From Noviherbaspirillum aridicola (lineage in GTDB: Bacteria; Pseudomonadota; Gammaproteobacteria; Burkholderiales; Burkholderiaceae_D), in NCBI RefSeq assembly GCF_019656455.1, contig NZ_BPMK01000013.1:87967-151966 (forward strand): a stretch of DNA of 64,000 nt, written 5' to 3'. Below, piece after piece: positions 1 through 11,367 of the stretch. Each line of letters starts with the position of its first letter. The stretch's first letter is position 1. The notes beneath the pieces are model-generated. The model was not told where the DNA came from and searched no databases. It saw only the letters and a program-made list of their open reading frames with translations. Made by a program: the position numbers and the translations under genes.

Positions 1-653
1 CAGGCGGGATGCGAGCGGTCCATCAGCGCCGCCTCGCTGACATCCGGCGGCGGGTTGTGCAGCAGCCGCACCGAGGCTTCGAAGGGCTGCAGCCGCAGCG
101 CCTGCAGCATGGGCGGGGGCAGCGTGTCGCGCCAGTCGACGCGGCTCATCGCATTGTTGATCGCGGTGCGCAGGTAGGCCTGCGACAGGCCTTCGCCGGC
201 CGGATAGACCGGGGTCAGCGACTGCGGCAGCGGCGCGCCTTCGTTGACGACCTTGTAAGTCGGATGGACCATCTCGGCACCGAAGAAGCCGTGGCGGACT
301 TCTCCGCGCGCCCGCACCCGGGTGCCGGGCTCGAGCTGCTTGAGCTGGCTGCCGTAGAAATTCAGGAAACGCATCACCAGCTCGCCCGAGTCGTCGCGCA
401 GGGTCACCACCATCTGGCGGCGCGGGCGATACTGGACTTCGGAGGTGGCGACGATGCCCTCGACCTGGGCCGGGCTGCCGGCCATGAAGCCGGCTTCGCG
501 GATCGGAACGATCTGCGTCTCGTCCTCGTAGCGCAGCGGCAGGTGCAGCACCAGGTCCATGTCCGTGCGCAGTCCCATGCGGGCCAGCTTGGTACGCGCG
601 ATTTCGGCTTTGGACTTGGCGGGAGCTGCGGACGTGCGCTTGGCAACGGGCAT
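1..653 (-). CDS. recG: ATP-dependent DNA helicase RecG (3'-truncated by window edge)
   Basis: RecG is the branched-DNA helicase that remodels stalled forks and Holliday junctions. Only the first ~217 codons are present; the gene runs off the left edge, so the helicase motor domains are not visible. What is visible is the N-terminal wedge/OB-fold part: the RecG signature [13 protein letters not shown] near residue 35, then a beta-rich stretch with [19 protein letters not shown] and a [15 protein letters not shown] segment. The ATG at 653 is the first in-frame start giving the usual lysine/alanine-rich beta-proteobacterial N-terminus. It is divergent from queA, as is common in Burkholderiales, with about 150 bp between the starts. 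Identification rests on the N-terminal domain plus context. Confidence 0.88.
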   Translation of the reverse strand, partial: MPVAKRTSAAPAKSKAEIARTKLARMGLRTDMDLVLHLPLRYEDETQIVPIREAGFMAGSPAQVEGIVATSEVQYRPRRQMVVTLRDDSGELVMRFLNFYGSQLKQLEPGTRVRARGEVRHGFFGAEMVHPTYKVVNEGAPLPQSLTPVYPAGEGLSQAYLRTAINNAMSRVDWRDTLPPPMLQALRLQPFEASVRLLHNPPPDVSEAALMDRSHPA

Positions 654-804
654 GAGTATTCGCGCGGCAGGGCGTAAAATAGCGGGTTTTGTTGATGACG
701 GCGGCGCCGTCCGGACGTGCCTGCCATTGTATGGCAATCCTGCCAACGCGGAAATGCGTTGCACGCGTTCCGTTGTTACCGTTGTTCTTCCTGCCGCTTC
801 CCGT

Positions 805-2985
<2,181 letters not shown>

Positions 2986-3027
2986 ATGCCGGGTTAGTCA
3001 AAACCACCCTCAACGGAGATATAAAAA

Positions 3028-3351
3028 GTGTTCATTTCCAACGCCTATGCACAGACCGCGGCCGGTGGCGCCGAAGCCGGTTTCATGAGCTTCATGCCCA
3101 TCATCCTGATGTTCGTCGTGCTGTACTTCCTGATGATTCGTCCGCAGATGAAGCGTCAGAAGGAACACAAGGCCATGATGGAAGCACTCGCCAAGGGCGA
3201 TGAAGTGGTCACCGCCGGCGGCGTGCTCGGCAAGGTCAGCAAGGTGAGCGATGCCTACGTGACGCTGGAAATCGCCGACGGCACCGAGATCGTGGTGCAA
3301 AAGGTCGCCGTCACCACGCTTTTGCCGAAGGGCACGATCAAGTCGCTGTAA
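3028..3351 (+). CDS. yajC: Sec translocon accessory protein YajC
   Basis: Small single-pass inner-membrane partner of SecDF, 107 aa. The N-terminus is short and periplasmic (ISNAYAQTAAGG) and leads into one hydrophobic helix, about residues 20-40 (FMPIILMFVVLYFLMIRPQ). The family hallmark RPQMKRQKEH and a cytoplasmic beta-barrel-like tail with GDEVVTAGGVLGKV follow. The start is GTG at 3028; the GGAGATAT sequence just upstream is the only credible ribosome site. Position directly before secD fits the conserved yajC-secD-secF operon. Confidence 0.95.
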   Translation: MFISNAYAQTAAGGAEAGFMSFMPIILMFVVLYFLMIRPQMKRQKEHKAMMEALAKGDEVVTAGGVLGKVSKVSDAYVTLEIADGTEIVVQKVAVTTLLPKGTIKSL

Positions 3352-3426
3352 GCGGCACGGGAGCGCGGCACGCTCCCCGACGGACGGCATCCCGGACCGT
3401 CCGCCTCCAACATCAGGTTGAAAGCC

Positions 3427-5286
3427 ATGAATCGCTATCCCGTCTGGAAATACATACTGATCGTCGTCGCGCTCCTGTTCGGCGTGCTGTACACGGTGCC
3501 CAACTTCTTCGGCGAATCGCCGGCGGTGCAGGTCAGCAGCGCCAAGGCCACGGTCAAGGTCGATCCCCGCACCATGGACCGGGTGCAGGAAGTGCTGAAC
3601 AAGGGCAGTGTCCCGCCCGAGAGCGTGAGCTATGACCTCAGCGGCAACCAGGGTTCGGTGCGCGCCCGCTTCGGCAGCACCGACGCCCAGTTCAAGGCCA
3701 AGGCGCTGCTCGAGAAGGAGCTCAACGCCGATCCGGCCGATCCGACCTACATGGTCGCCTTCAACCTGATGCCCAATACTCCGCAATGGCTGCAGAGCAT
3801 CGGCGCGCTGCCGATGTACCTCGGCCTCGACCTGCGCGGCGGCGTGCACTTCCTGATGCAGGTCGACACCAAGGGCGTGCTCAACAAGCGCCTGCAGGGC
3901 CTGCAGACCGGCCTGCGCACGACGCTGCGCGACAAGAACGTGCGCCATGCCGGCATCAACCGCAGCGGCGACACCGTCGAAGTCCTGTTCCGCGACGCCG
4001 AGACCCTGAGCCGCGCGCGCAGCATCATCGGCGAGCAGTTCGGCGACCTCAACCTGCAGGAAACCGCGGTCGGCAGCGATCTCAAGCTGGTTGCCAGCTA
4101 CAAGCCGGAGACGCTCAAGACCACCGTCGAGCAGGCGGTGCAGCAGAACATCAGCACCCTGTCCAAGCGGGTCAACGAGCTCGGCGTGGCCGAACCGGTG
4201 ATCCAGCGCCAGGGCGCCGACCGCATCGTGGTGCAGCTGCCCGGCGTGCAGGACGTCTCGCGCGCCAAGGACATCATCGGCCGTACCGCCACGCTGGAAG
4301 TGCGCATGGTCGACGAAAGCGTGGCGCGGGGCACCGAGCTGTCCGGCGCCGTGCCCTTCGGCTCGGAACTGTTCAAGGTCGGCAAGGGCGCCCCGGTGGT
4401 GCTCTACAAGGACCCGATCATCACCGGCGAATACATCTCCAGCGCCGCCGCCAGCTTCGACCAGAACCAGCAGCCCTCGGTCAGCATCGACCTCAACGGC
4501 GACGGCGGCCGCCGCATGCGGGAAGCGACCCGCAACAAGATCGGCAAGCTGATGGCCATCGTCCTGTTCGAGAAGAACAAGGGCGAGGTGCTGACGGTGG
4601 CGACCATCCAGGACGAGCTGGGCTCGCGCTTCCAGATCACCGGCATGGGTTCCTCGGAAGCCGCCAACGACCTGGCGCTGCTGCTGCGCGCCGGCTCGCT
4701 CGCCGCGCCGATGGAAATCATCGAGGAACGCACCATCGGCCCGCAGCTCGGCGCCGAGAACATCCAGAAGGGCTTCAACTCGACGCTGTACGGCTTCGCG
4801 GCGATCGCCATCTTCATGGTCATCTACTACCACCTGTTCGGCTTCTTCAGCGTGTTCGCGCTGGCGGTCAACCTGCTGCTGCTGATCGCGGTGCTGTCGA
4901 CGATGCAGGCGACGCTGACGCTGCCCGGCATGGCGGCGATCGCCTTCACGCTCGGCATGGCGATCGACGCCAACGTGCTGATCAACGAGCGGATACGGGA
5001 AGAACTGCGCGCCGGGAATTCGCCGCAGGCCGCGATCGCGGCCGGCTTCGACCGCGCCTGGGCCACGATTCTCGACTCCAACGTGACCACGATGATCGCC
5101 GGCCTGGCGCTGCTGATCTTCGGTTCCGGCGCCATCCGCGGCTTCGCGGTGGTGCACTGCCTCGGCATCCTGACCTCGATCTTCTCCTCGGTCTTCGTCT
5201 CGCGCGGCATCGCCAACCTCTGGTACGGCCGCAAGAAGAAACTGCAGAAGATCTCGATCGGCCAGGTCTGGAAACCGAACGCCTGA
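3427..5286 (+). CDS. secD: Protein translocase subunit SecD
   Basis: SecD with SecF forms the RND-type motor that uses proton motive force to pull preproteins across the inner membrane after SecA. About 619 aa: one N-terminal helix (YILIVVALLFGVLYTVP), a large periplasmic domain carrying LGLDLRGGVHFLMQVD, the P1 head region ending in RTATLEVRMVDE, then five C-terminal helices with GMAIDANVLINERIREEL, the conserved D/R motif of SecD. ATG 3427 is preferred over the TTG at 3418 because it gives the usual MNRYPxWKY start. A GC-rich hairpin separates it from secF. Confidence 0.97.
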   Translation: MNRYPVWKYILIVVALLFGVLYTVPNFFGESPAVQVSSAKATVKVDPRTMDRVQEVLNKGSVPPESVSYDLSGNQGSVRARFGSTDAQFKAKALLEKELNADPADPTYMVAFNLMPNTPQWLQSIGALPMYLGLDLRGGVHFLMQVDTKGVLNKRLQGLQTGLRTTLRDKNVRHAGINRSGDTVEVLFRDAETLSRARSIIGEQFGDLNLQETAVGSDLKLVASYKPETLKTTVEQAVQQNISTLSKRVNELGVAEPVIQRQGADRIVVQLPGVQDVSRAKDIIGRTATLEVRMVDESVARGTELSGAVPFGSELFKVGKGAPVVLYKDPIITGEYISSAAASFDQNQQPSVSIDLNGDGGRRMREATRNKIGKLMAIVLFEKNKGEVLTVATIQDELGSRFQITGMGSSEAANDLALLLRAGSLAAPMEIIEERTIGPQLGAENIQKGFNSTLYGFAAIAIFMVIYYHLFGFFSVFALAVNLLLLIAVLSTMQATLTLPGMAAIAFTLGMAIDANVLINERIREELRAGNSPQAAIAAGFDRAWATILDSNVTTMIAGLALLIFGSGAIRGFAVVHCLGILTSIFSSVFVSRGIANLWYGRKKKLQKISIGQVWKPNA

Positions 5287-5318
5287 GCCGCACCGGCACC
5301 AGGGCATCAAGCTATCTG

Positions 5319-5342
5319 GCGGCCCGCGCCTGAGCGGGCCGC
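5319..5342 (+). other. Intercistronic hairpin between secD and secF
   Basis: GCGGCCCGC (5319-5327) and GCGGGCCGC (5334-5342) are perfect 9-bp arms around a 6-base loop. No T-tract follows and secF starts 16 bases later, so an mRNA-stability or attenuation stem is more likely than a terminator. Confidence 0.6.
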
Positions 5343-5357
5343 ACTGAAAGGACAGAG

Positions 5358-6302
5358 ATGGAGCTTTTCCGAATCAAGAGGGACATTCCCTTCATGCGCC
5401 ACGCATTGATCTTCAATGCGATTTCGGTGCTTACGTTTGTCGCAGCCGTATTCTTCCTGTTCTACAAGGGACTGCACCTGTCGATCGAGTTCACCGGCGG
5501 CACCGTGATGGAAGTCACCTACAGCAAGCCGGCCGACCTGGAGGGCATGCGGCGCAGCATCGAGGGCCTCGGCTACACCGATACCCAGGTGCAGAGCTTC
5601 GGCACCGCGCAGGACGTCATGATCCGCCTCCCGGCGCGCAAGGACGTGAGCTCGGCCCAGCAGAGCGAAAAGGTGATGGGCGCGCTCAAGGCCCAGGACG
5701 ACAGCGTGCGCCTGCAGCGGGTGGAATTCGTCGGCCCGCAGGTGGGCGACGAACTCACGCACGACGGCCTGATGGCGCTGGGCATGGTGATCATCGGCAT
5801 CGTGATCTATCTCGCTTTCCGCTTCGAGTGGAAATTCGCGGTGGCGGCCATCATCGCCAACCTGCACGACGTGGTGATCATCCTCGGCTTCTTCGCCTTC
5901 TTCCAGTGGGAATTCTCGCTGACGGTGCTGGCCGCCGTGCTGGCGATCCTGGGCTACTCGGTCAATGAATCGGTGGTCATCTTCGACCGCGTGCGCGAGA
6001 CCTTCCGCGACCGGCGCTTCGGCAAGATGGACACCGCCGACGTGATGAACCACGCGATCACCAGCACCATCTCGCGCACCATCATCACCCACGGTTCCAC
6101 CCAGATCATGGTGCTGTCGATGCTGGTGTTCGGCGGCGCCACGCTGCACTACTTCTCGGTCGCACTGACCATCGGCATCCTGTTCGGCATCTATTCATCG
6201 GTGTTCGTCGCCGCTGCCGTCGCGATGTGGCTGGGCGTCAAGCGCGAAGACCTGATCAAGCCGGTCAAGGAAAAAAGCGAGACCGACGGCGCAGTCGTCT
6301 GA
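5358..6302 (+). CDS. secF: Protein translocase subunit SecF
   Basis: Second half of the SecDF motor, 314 aa. It has an N-terminal helix (ALIFNAISVLTFVAAVFFLF), a periplasmic domain starting with the family motif SIEFTGGTVMEV, VGPQVGDELT before the second helix, and C-terminal helices with LGYSVNESVVIFDRVRE and the TISRTIITHGST block. AAAGGACAGAG precedes the ATG as ribosome site. It is the last gene of the yajC-secD-secF unit; a terminator lies 20 bases after the stop. Confidence 0.97.
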   Translation: MELFRIKRDIPFMRHALIFNAISVLTFVAAVFFLFYKGLHLSIEFTGGTVMEVTYSKPADLEGMRRSIEGLGYTDTQVQSFGTAQDVMIRLPARKDVSSAQQSEKVMGALKAQDDSVRLQRVEFVGPQVGDELTHDGLMALGMVIIGIVIYLAFRFEWKFAVAAIIANLHDVVIILGFFAFFQWEFSLTVLAAVLAILGYSVNESVVIFDRVRETFRDRRFGKMDTADVMNHAITSTISRTIITHGSTQIMVLSMLVFGGATLHYFSVALTIGILFGIYSSVFVAAAVAMWLGVKREDLIKPVKEKSETDGAVV

Positions 6303-6320
6303 CCCGCGCCGGGTCCACGA

Positions 6321-6346
6321 GCCAGCCTGCGGGCTGGCTTTTTTTT
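6321..6346 (+). terminator. Rho-independent terminator after secF
   Basis: GCCAGCC-TGCG-GGCTGGC stem-loop followed by eight T residues, immediately downstream of secF and upstream of the cytochrome b561 gene. Confidence 0.9.
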
Positions 6347-6385
6347 CGGCTACACTTTCGCGATTCGTTCTGAAGGGGGCAAGGC

Positions 6386-7054
6386 ATGAAGAAAGTGCGC
6401 GTATGGGACCTGCCGCTGCGTCTTTTCCATTGGACGCTGGCGGTGCTGATCATTGTCGCGGTGGTCACGCAGAACATCGGCGGCAATGCGATGGAATGGC
6501 ATTTCCGCGCCGGCTATGCGGTGCTGGCGCTGCTGCTGTTCAGGGTGCTATGGGGATTCGTCGGCAGCCGCTACGCGCGCTTCGCCAGCTTCGTGTACGG
6601 TCCGTCATCGATCGTCGGCTACCTGCGCGGACGCGGTCGGCACGACGTCGGCCACAATCCGCTCGGCGCACTGTCGGTGTTCGCGTTGCTTGGCGTACTG
6701 CTGATGCAGGCCGCCGGCGGCATGTTCGCCAACGACGACATCGCGTCGGAAGGGCCGCTGGCGAAGTTCATCAGCAAGGAAGTGTCCGACCAGATCACCT
6801 GGCTGCACACGGAAGTCGGCGCGCTGCTGATCTATGTGCTGGTCGGCCTGCATGTGCTGGCGATCCTGTACTACCGCATCGTCCGGCGCCGCAATCTCGT
6901 GCGCGCGATGATCACCGGCGACCAGGAGGTGGATGCCGAGGCACCCGCCGCCAACGACTCCTGGGGCATGCGCCTGCTCGCCGCGCTGCTGCTGGCCGCG
7001 AGCGCCGGCTTCGTCTGGTACCTCGTGACGCTGCCGCCCAAGGCCTACATGTAG
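6386..7054 (+). CDS. Cytochrome b561-family membrane protein
   Basis: 222-aa dihaem-type b cytochrome of the Ni/Fe-hydrogenase/b561 family, probably transferring electrons in the inner membrane to a periplasmic c-type cytochrome. The sequence opens with the family signature VWDLPLRLFHW; the histidine is a likely haem ligand. Four hydrophobic helices follow (around residues 12-32, 38-56, 95-113, 148-168), with FRAGYAVLALLLFRVLWGFVG and ITWLHTEVGALLIYVLVGLHVLAILYY patterns supplying further histidines, plus an extra C-terminal helix. It converges on a cytochrome c' gene, a frequent pairing in proteobacteria that suggests a b-to-c' redox partnership. The physiological partner is inferred only. 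Confidence 0.85.
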   Translation: MKKVRVWDLPLRLFHWTLAVLIIVAVVTQNIGGNAMEWHFRAGYAVLALLLFRVLWGFVGSRYARFASFVYGPSSIVGYLRGRGRHDVGHNPLGALSVFALLGVLLMQAAGGMFANDDIASEGPLAKFISKEVSDQITWLHTEVGALLIYVLVGLHVLAILYYRIVRRRNLVRAMITGDQEVDAEAPAANDSWGMRLLAALLLAASAGFVWYLVTLPPKAYM

Positions 7055-7067
7055 GCGTCCAAAGCAA

Positions 7068-7093
7068 AACGCCCGGCAAGCCGGGCGTTTTTT
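7068..7093. terminator. Bidirectional terminator between cytochrome genes
   Basis: AACGCCCGG-CAAG-CCGGGCGTT stem with a T-run on the + side and A residues on the other, placed between two convergent genes; it can terminate both. Confidence 0.88.
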
Positions 7094-7109
7094 CATCGCG
7101 CGTCGCGCA

Positions 7110-7559
7110 TTACTTGTTGCGGTAGTTGTCGTGGCAAGCCTTGCAGGACTGGCCGACCGCGCCGAACGCGGCCTTGATCGCGTTCAGGTCGCCCGACTTC
7201 GCGGCGGCGGACAGCTTGGCCGACTCCGCCTGCAGCTTCTCGGCGCCGGCCTTGAACTTGTCCTGTTCTTTCCAGATTTCCGGCTTGGCCTTGGAATTCT
7301 GCTCCGAACCCTGCGGGAAGGCATTCCAGGGCAGCTTGCTCATCGTCTCGATGATGGCCGCATCGGCTTCCACCGCCGCCTTGTCGTAGGGACGCTCGCC
7401 CTTGACGACCGCGCCGACGCGGCCCATGTGCGTGCCCATCACGGAAAACACCGACTGGCGGTACTTCACCGCGTCTTCCACCTTGGCGAACTGGGCCTGG
7501 GCGGCAAACGGAACGGCTGCGAGAGTGGTCAGTGCAATGCTGGCTAGGATGCGCTTCAT
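7110..7559 (-). CDS. Cytochrome c' family periplasmic haem protein
   Basis: 149-aa preprotein with a clear Sec signal peptide (MKRILASIALTTLAAVPFAAQA, cleavage after residue ~22). The mature part is a four-helix-bundle cytochrome c': residues such as VKYRQSVFSVMGTHMG in helix A, and the single covalent haem site CKACHDNYR at the extreme C-terminus, as in the class II cytochromes. Members bind NO/CO at a five-coordinate haem and are linked to nitric-oxide protection. The ATG at 7559 follows GGAAACCGT; the frame extends upstream without a plausible start. Its convergent neighbour is a b561 cytochrome. Confidence 0.9.
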   Translation of the reverse strand: MKRILASIALTTLAAVPFAAQAQFAKVEDAVKYRQSVFSVMGTHMGRVGAVVKGERPYDKAAVEADAAIIETMSKLPWNAFPQGSEQNSKAKPEIWKEQDKFKAGAEKLQAESAKLSAAAKSGDLNAIKAAFGAVGQSCKACHDNYRNK

Positions 7560-7656
7560 ACGGTTTCCTTTGCTGGTGGAGTACGGAAAGCAAGGCGGGC
7601 CGGCCGGCCCGCCGCTTGCGCATTCTACAAGCAAGAAAGAAAAGTTGCTCCGAAGA

Positions 7657-9165
<1,509 letters not shown>

Positions 9166-9172
9166 TCAATGT

Positions 9173-9178
9173 TATAAT
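9173..9178 (+). promoter_or_regulatory. Probable -10 box for the GST gene
   Basis: A perfect TATAAT hexamer lies 28 bases before the GST start codon in the purB/GST divergent region. No good -35 hexamer is visible at normal spacing. Confidence 0.45.
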
Positions 9179-9205
9179 CGCAATCAATTCATACCATACC
9201 CATCT

Positions 9206-9814
9206 ATGAAACTCGTCGGCTCCCTGACCAGCCCCTATGTTCGCAAAGTCCGTGTCGTCATGGCGGAGAAAAAGCTCGACTACGAGCTGATTCTTGAAAA
9301 CGTCTGGGCACCGGATACCCGCATTCAGCAATCCAACCCGCTCGGGAAGGTGCCCTGCCTGGTGATGGAAGACGGCGGCGCGATGTTCGATTCGCGCGTG
9401 ATCGTCGAATATCTCGATACCCTGACCCCTGTGTGCAAGCTGATCCCGCCGAACGGGCGCGAGCGCGCCGAAGTCAAGTGCTGGGAAGCGCTGGCCGACG
9501 GCGTCGTCGACGCGGCAATCCTGGTGCGGCTGGAGCGCACGCTGCGGCCCGAAGCGCAGCAGAGCGATGAGTGGGTCGAGCGCCAGATGAGCAAGGTGCA
9601 CGCCGGCCTCAAGGCGATGGCCGCCGGCCTCAAGGACACCCCGTATTGCTGCGGTACCCATTACACGCTCGCCGATGTCGCGGTCGGCTGCGCGCTCGGG
9701 TGGATGTCGTTCCGCTTCCCCGAGATCGACTGGCGCGCCGATTATCAGAATCTCGCCAAGCTGTTCGATAAGCTCTCGGAGCGGCAGTCGTTCAAGGATA
9801 CCGTGCCCCAGTAA
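9206..9814 (+). CDS. Glutathione S-transferase, YibF-like
   Basis: 202-aa two-domain GST. Residues 1-75 form the thioredoxin-like N-domain with MKLVGSLTSPYVRKVRVVM, the cis-proline segment NPLGKVPCLV and the glutathione gamma-glutamyl contact FDSRVIVEYLD. The remainder is the alpha-helical C-domain with EALADGVVDAAILVRLE and TLADVAVGCALGW. It resembles E. coli YibF in its opening and its EALADG segment, so it is not SspA, whose N-terminus differs. The substrate is unknown. It is divergent from purB and followed by a terminator shared with bfr. Confidence 0.88.
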   Translation: MKLVGSLTSPYVRKVRVVMAEKKLDYELILENVWAPDTRIQQSNPLGKVPCLVMEDGGAMFDSRVIVEYLDTLTPVCKLIPPNGRERAEVKCWEALADGVVDAAILVRLERTLRPEAQQSDEWVERQMSKVHAGLKAMAAGLKDTPYCCGTHYTLADVAVGCALGWMSFRFPEIDWRADYQNLAKLFDKLSERQSFKDTVPQ

Positions 9815-9830
9815 GCGCGGCCGAACCAAT

Positions 9831-9858
9831 AAAAAAGGCAGCCGAGGCTGCCTTTTTT
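9831..9858. terminator. Bidirectional terminator between GST gene and bfr
   Basis: AAAAAAGGCAGCC-GAG-GGCTGCCTTTTTT: a 7-bp GC stem flanked by A and T runs on both sides, sitting between convergent genes. Confidence 0.92.
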
Positions 9859-9876
9859 GTCGTCCGCTCCCTGCAA

Positions 9877-10347
9877 TCACTCGTCCATCTGGGACTGCAG
9901 GTAATTCTGGATGCCGATCTTGTTGATCAGGTCGAGCTGGGTCTCCAGCCATTCGATGTGTTCCTCGGTGTCGTCGAGAATCTCGACCAGCAGCTCGCGC
10001 GACACATAGTCATGCGCGGCCTCGCAGGCGGCGATGCCATCCTTGATCGTCTGCTGCGCCGCCTGTTCCAGCTTCAGGTCGCATTCCAGCATTTCCTGCG
10101 TATTCTCGCCGATCATCAGCTTGTGCAGCGCCTGCAGATTGGGCAGCCCGTCGAGCATCAGGATGCGGTCGATCAGGCGGTCGGCGTGCTTCATCTCGCC
10201 GATCGATTCGTCGTATTCCTTCTTTCCCAGTCTCTCGAGACCCCAGTGCTTGTACATCCGGGCATGCAGGAAGTACTGGTTGATCGCGGTAAGTTCGTTG
10301 GTGAGCTGCGCATTGAGCAGCCGGATAATGTTCGGATCACCCTTCAT
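9877..10347 (-). CDS. bfr: Bacterioferritin
   Basis: Haem-containing iron-storage protein that forms a 24-mer shell, 156 aa. By direct count against E. coli Bfr, the di-iron and haem residues are Glu18 ([15 protein letters not shown]), Glu51/Met52/His54 in GEMKHAD, Glu94 in LKLEQ and His130 in EEHIEWLE. The sixth ferroxidase ligand position (Glu127 in E. coli) reads Thr here, with glutamates at 128 and 129. The C-terminus is LQSQMDE. The neighbour upstream is bfd, the ferredoxin that reduces and releases Bfr iron. Its ATG is preceded by AGAGG, which lies inside a long inverted repeat (see the leader feature). Confidence 0.96.
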   Translation of the reverse strand: MKGDPNIIRLLNAQLTNELTAINQYFLHARMYKHWGLERLGKKEYDESIGEMKHADRLIDRILMLDGLPNLQALHKLMIGENTQEMLECDLKLEQAAQQTIKDGIAACEAAHDYVSRELLVEILDDTEEHIEWLETQLDLINKIGIQNYLQSQMDE

Positions 10348-10401
10348 GTATGCCTCTGCGGTGTGTTATCGGAGTCGTAACACGCATGATAGCGCAGAGG
10401 C
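10348..10401 (-). promoter_or_regulatory. Nested inverted repeat in the bfr leader, covering the ribosome site
   Basis: Read toward bfr, GCCTCTGCG (10401-10393) pairs perfectly with CGCAGAGGC (10360-10352). The second arm contains the AGAGG ribosome site 5 bases before the ATG. Nested inside, GCGTGTTA pairs with TAACACAC (one C-A mismatch) around a 9-base loop, directly abutting the outer stem. If transcribed, this would hide the ribosome site. A TATCAT hexamer between the left arms could alternatively be a -10 box, which would make the repeat an operator. Confidence 0.55.
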
Positions 10402-10505
10402 GGAAGTTATTCAGCCGACAGGCTGCGTTTCGTTAGCGAGAATCGTTCGCACCTGCCCGCCCGGGCCGGGGAGGCAGGTGGGGGAGGCGGGGGGAGTGCG
10501 GGTCG

Positions 10506-10724
10506 TCAGGCGGCGGCAAACGCGGGCTGGAAGAATGCGGGTTGCGGTTCGCGCGCGCCTTCTTCCAGGGATTCGCGCAGCACCGTCTTCGCGCAGGAGT
10601 GGCATTTGCCACAGCAGGTGCCGACCTGTAGCTGTTCGCGCAACTGCGGCATGGTGGTCACGCCTTCGCTGACAGCCTGGCGGATTTTTCGGTCGGAGAC
10701 ATTGTGGCAAACGCAAACGATCAT
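10506..10724 (-). CDS. bfd: Bacterioferritin-associated ferredoxin Bfd
   Basis: Small [2Fe-2S] protein that docks on bacterioferritin and reduces its stored iron for release. 72 aa, with the Bfd cysteine pattern: CVC at residues 4-6 (MIVCVCHNVSDRKIR) and the second pair in GTCCGKCHSCA at residues ~38-41. An alanine/proline/phenylalanine-rich tail of ~15 residues follows the conserved core. Just before the start there are short direct repeats (CCGACTGAA twice, ACCGAAT twice) of unknown meaning. It lies between bfr and the unknown 105-aa gene in the hemP-initiated iron cluster. Confidence 0.95.
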   Translation of the reverse strand: MIVCVCHNVSDRKIRQAVSEGVTTMPQLREQLQVGTCCGKCHSCAKTVLRESLEEGAREPQPAFFQPAFAAA

Positions 10725-10759
10725 TTTCGGTATTCGGTATTCAGTCGGTTAGAGCGGGT

Positions 10760-11077
10760 TCAGTCGGAACGTCCGCCGGCTATCAGGCGCAGGAACAGGT
10801 TGGGGCGCTGCTCGGGCCGCATCGTGCGGTCCACGAGCCCCGCCCATTGCTCCGACAGTTGCTGGCAGGTGGCCTGCAGTACCGGCGCCAGCTCCGGCAG
10901 CTCGGCGAGGGCCTTCAGGTGCCTTTCGATCACGGACGCCAGGCGGGCGCAGGACTGGTTTTCCCGGTTGTTGGCCGTGTAATGCGACATCAGATGCAGC
11001 ACGGCGGACAGCAGCAGTTCGGGCTGCGTCCTTGCCGCGGGTTCGTACACGGCGGCGTCGATGGTGTCAGTGGCCAT
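10760..11077 (-). CDS. Conserved-context hypothetical protein between hemP and bfd
   Basis: I do not recognise a family. 105 aa from ATG 11077, predicted mostly alpha-helical, soluble, without signal peptide or membrane segment. It has two cysteines (SCARL, ATCQQL) and a leucine/alanine-rich middle (VIERHLKALAELPELAPVLQ) that looks amphipathic. The N-terminus is short and acidic (MATDTIDAAVYEP), the C-terminus arginine-rich (MRPEQRPNLFLRLIAGG). AAAGGAAATGTG precedes the start. It sits 82 bases after hemP and 35 bases before bfd on the same strand, so co-regulation with iron and haem genes is a reasonable inference. No function can be assigned from sequence. Confidence 0.8.
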   Translation of the reverse strand: MATDTIDAAVYEPAARTQPELLLSAVLHLMSHYTANNRENQSCARLASVIERHLKALAELPELAPVLQATCQQLSEQWAGLVDRTMRPEQRPNLFLRLIAGGRSD

Positions 11078-11159
11078 CACATTTCCTTTCAGTGCTGTTC
11101 TGCTGGCTGCGACCGTTGGCATCGGCTGGCGGTTGATCGATCCTGCTCGCGGTGCGGTA

Positions 11160-11336
11160 TCAGGCGGTAAGAATCAGCTTGTTCAGCTGGGTGACGCGCA
11201 GGCGGTAGATCCTGCCCTGGTGCTCGATCTCGATCTCGCGCCGCTGCTGGAACAGGTCTTCGCTTTTCAGGCGAACCGACTGTGCCTGGCTTCGTGCGTC
11301 CACATCGTGATGCTTCGCTGGCGTATCGAGATTCAT
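11160..11336 (-). CDS. hemP: Hemin uptake protein HemP
   Basis: A 58-aa protein of the HemP family, found with haem-uptake genes and implicated in activating haem-receptor expression in Burkholderia and Bradyrhizobium (established for HmuP/HemP). The family core is SVRLKSEDLFQQRREIEIEH followed by GRIYRLRVTQLNKLILTA, where the R-L-R-x-T-x-x-x-K-L-I-L-T ending is diagnostic. A strong AAGGAG ribosome site precedes the ATG, and a Fur-box-like sequence lies ~17 bases further upstream. No haem receptor or transporter genes are adjacent; the downstream genes are the 105-aa unknown, bfd and bfr. Confidence 0.92.
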   Translation of the reverse strand: MNLDTPAKHHDVDARSQAQSVRLKSEDLFQQRREIEIEHQGRIYRLRVTQLNKLILTA

Positions 11337-11352
11337 TGCTTCTCCTTGTAAA

Positions 11353-11367
11353 TGCGAACCATTCTTA
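11353..11367 (-). promoter_or_regulatory. Fur-box-like operator upstream of hemP
   Basis: TGCGAACCATTCTTA matches 10 of 15 positions of the 7-1-7 Fur consensus TGATAATNATTATCA. It lies just upstream of the hemP ribosome site in an AT-rich patch. Iron repression of the hemP cluster is inferred from this and the gene content. Confidence 0.65.

Noticed and set aside
9..677. Open frame on the + strand at the left edge
   Set aside because: Antisense of recG, whose N-terminal signature is clear on the other strand.
3010..5310. 766-codon frame on the - strand
   Set aside because: Antisense shadow of yajC-secD; rich in Asp/His/Ala without any family motif.
9206..9814. Stringent starvation protein SspA
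   Set aside because: The N-terminus MKLVGSLTSPYVRK and EALADG segment fit YibF-like GSTs; SspA has a different opening and is usually beside sspB and petABC.
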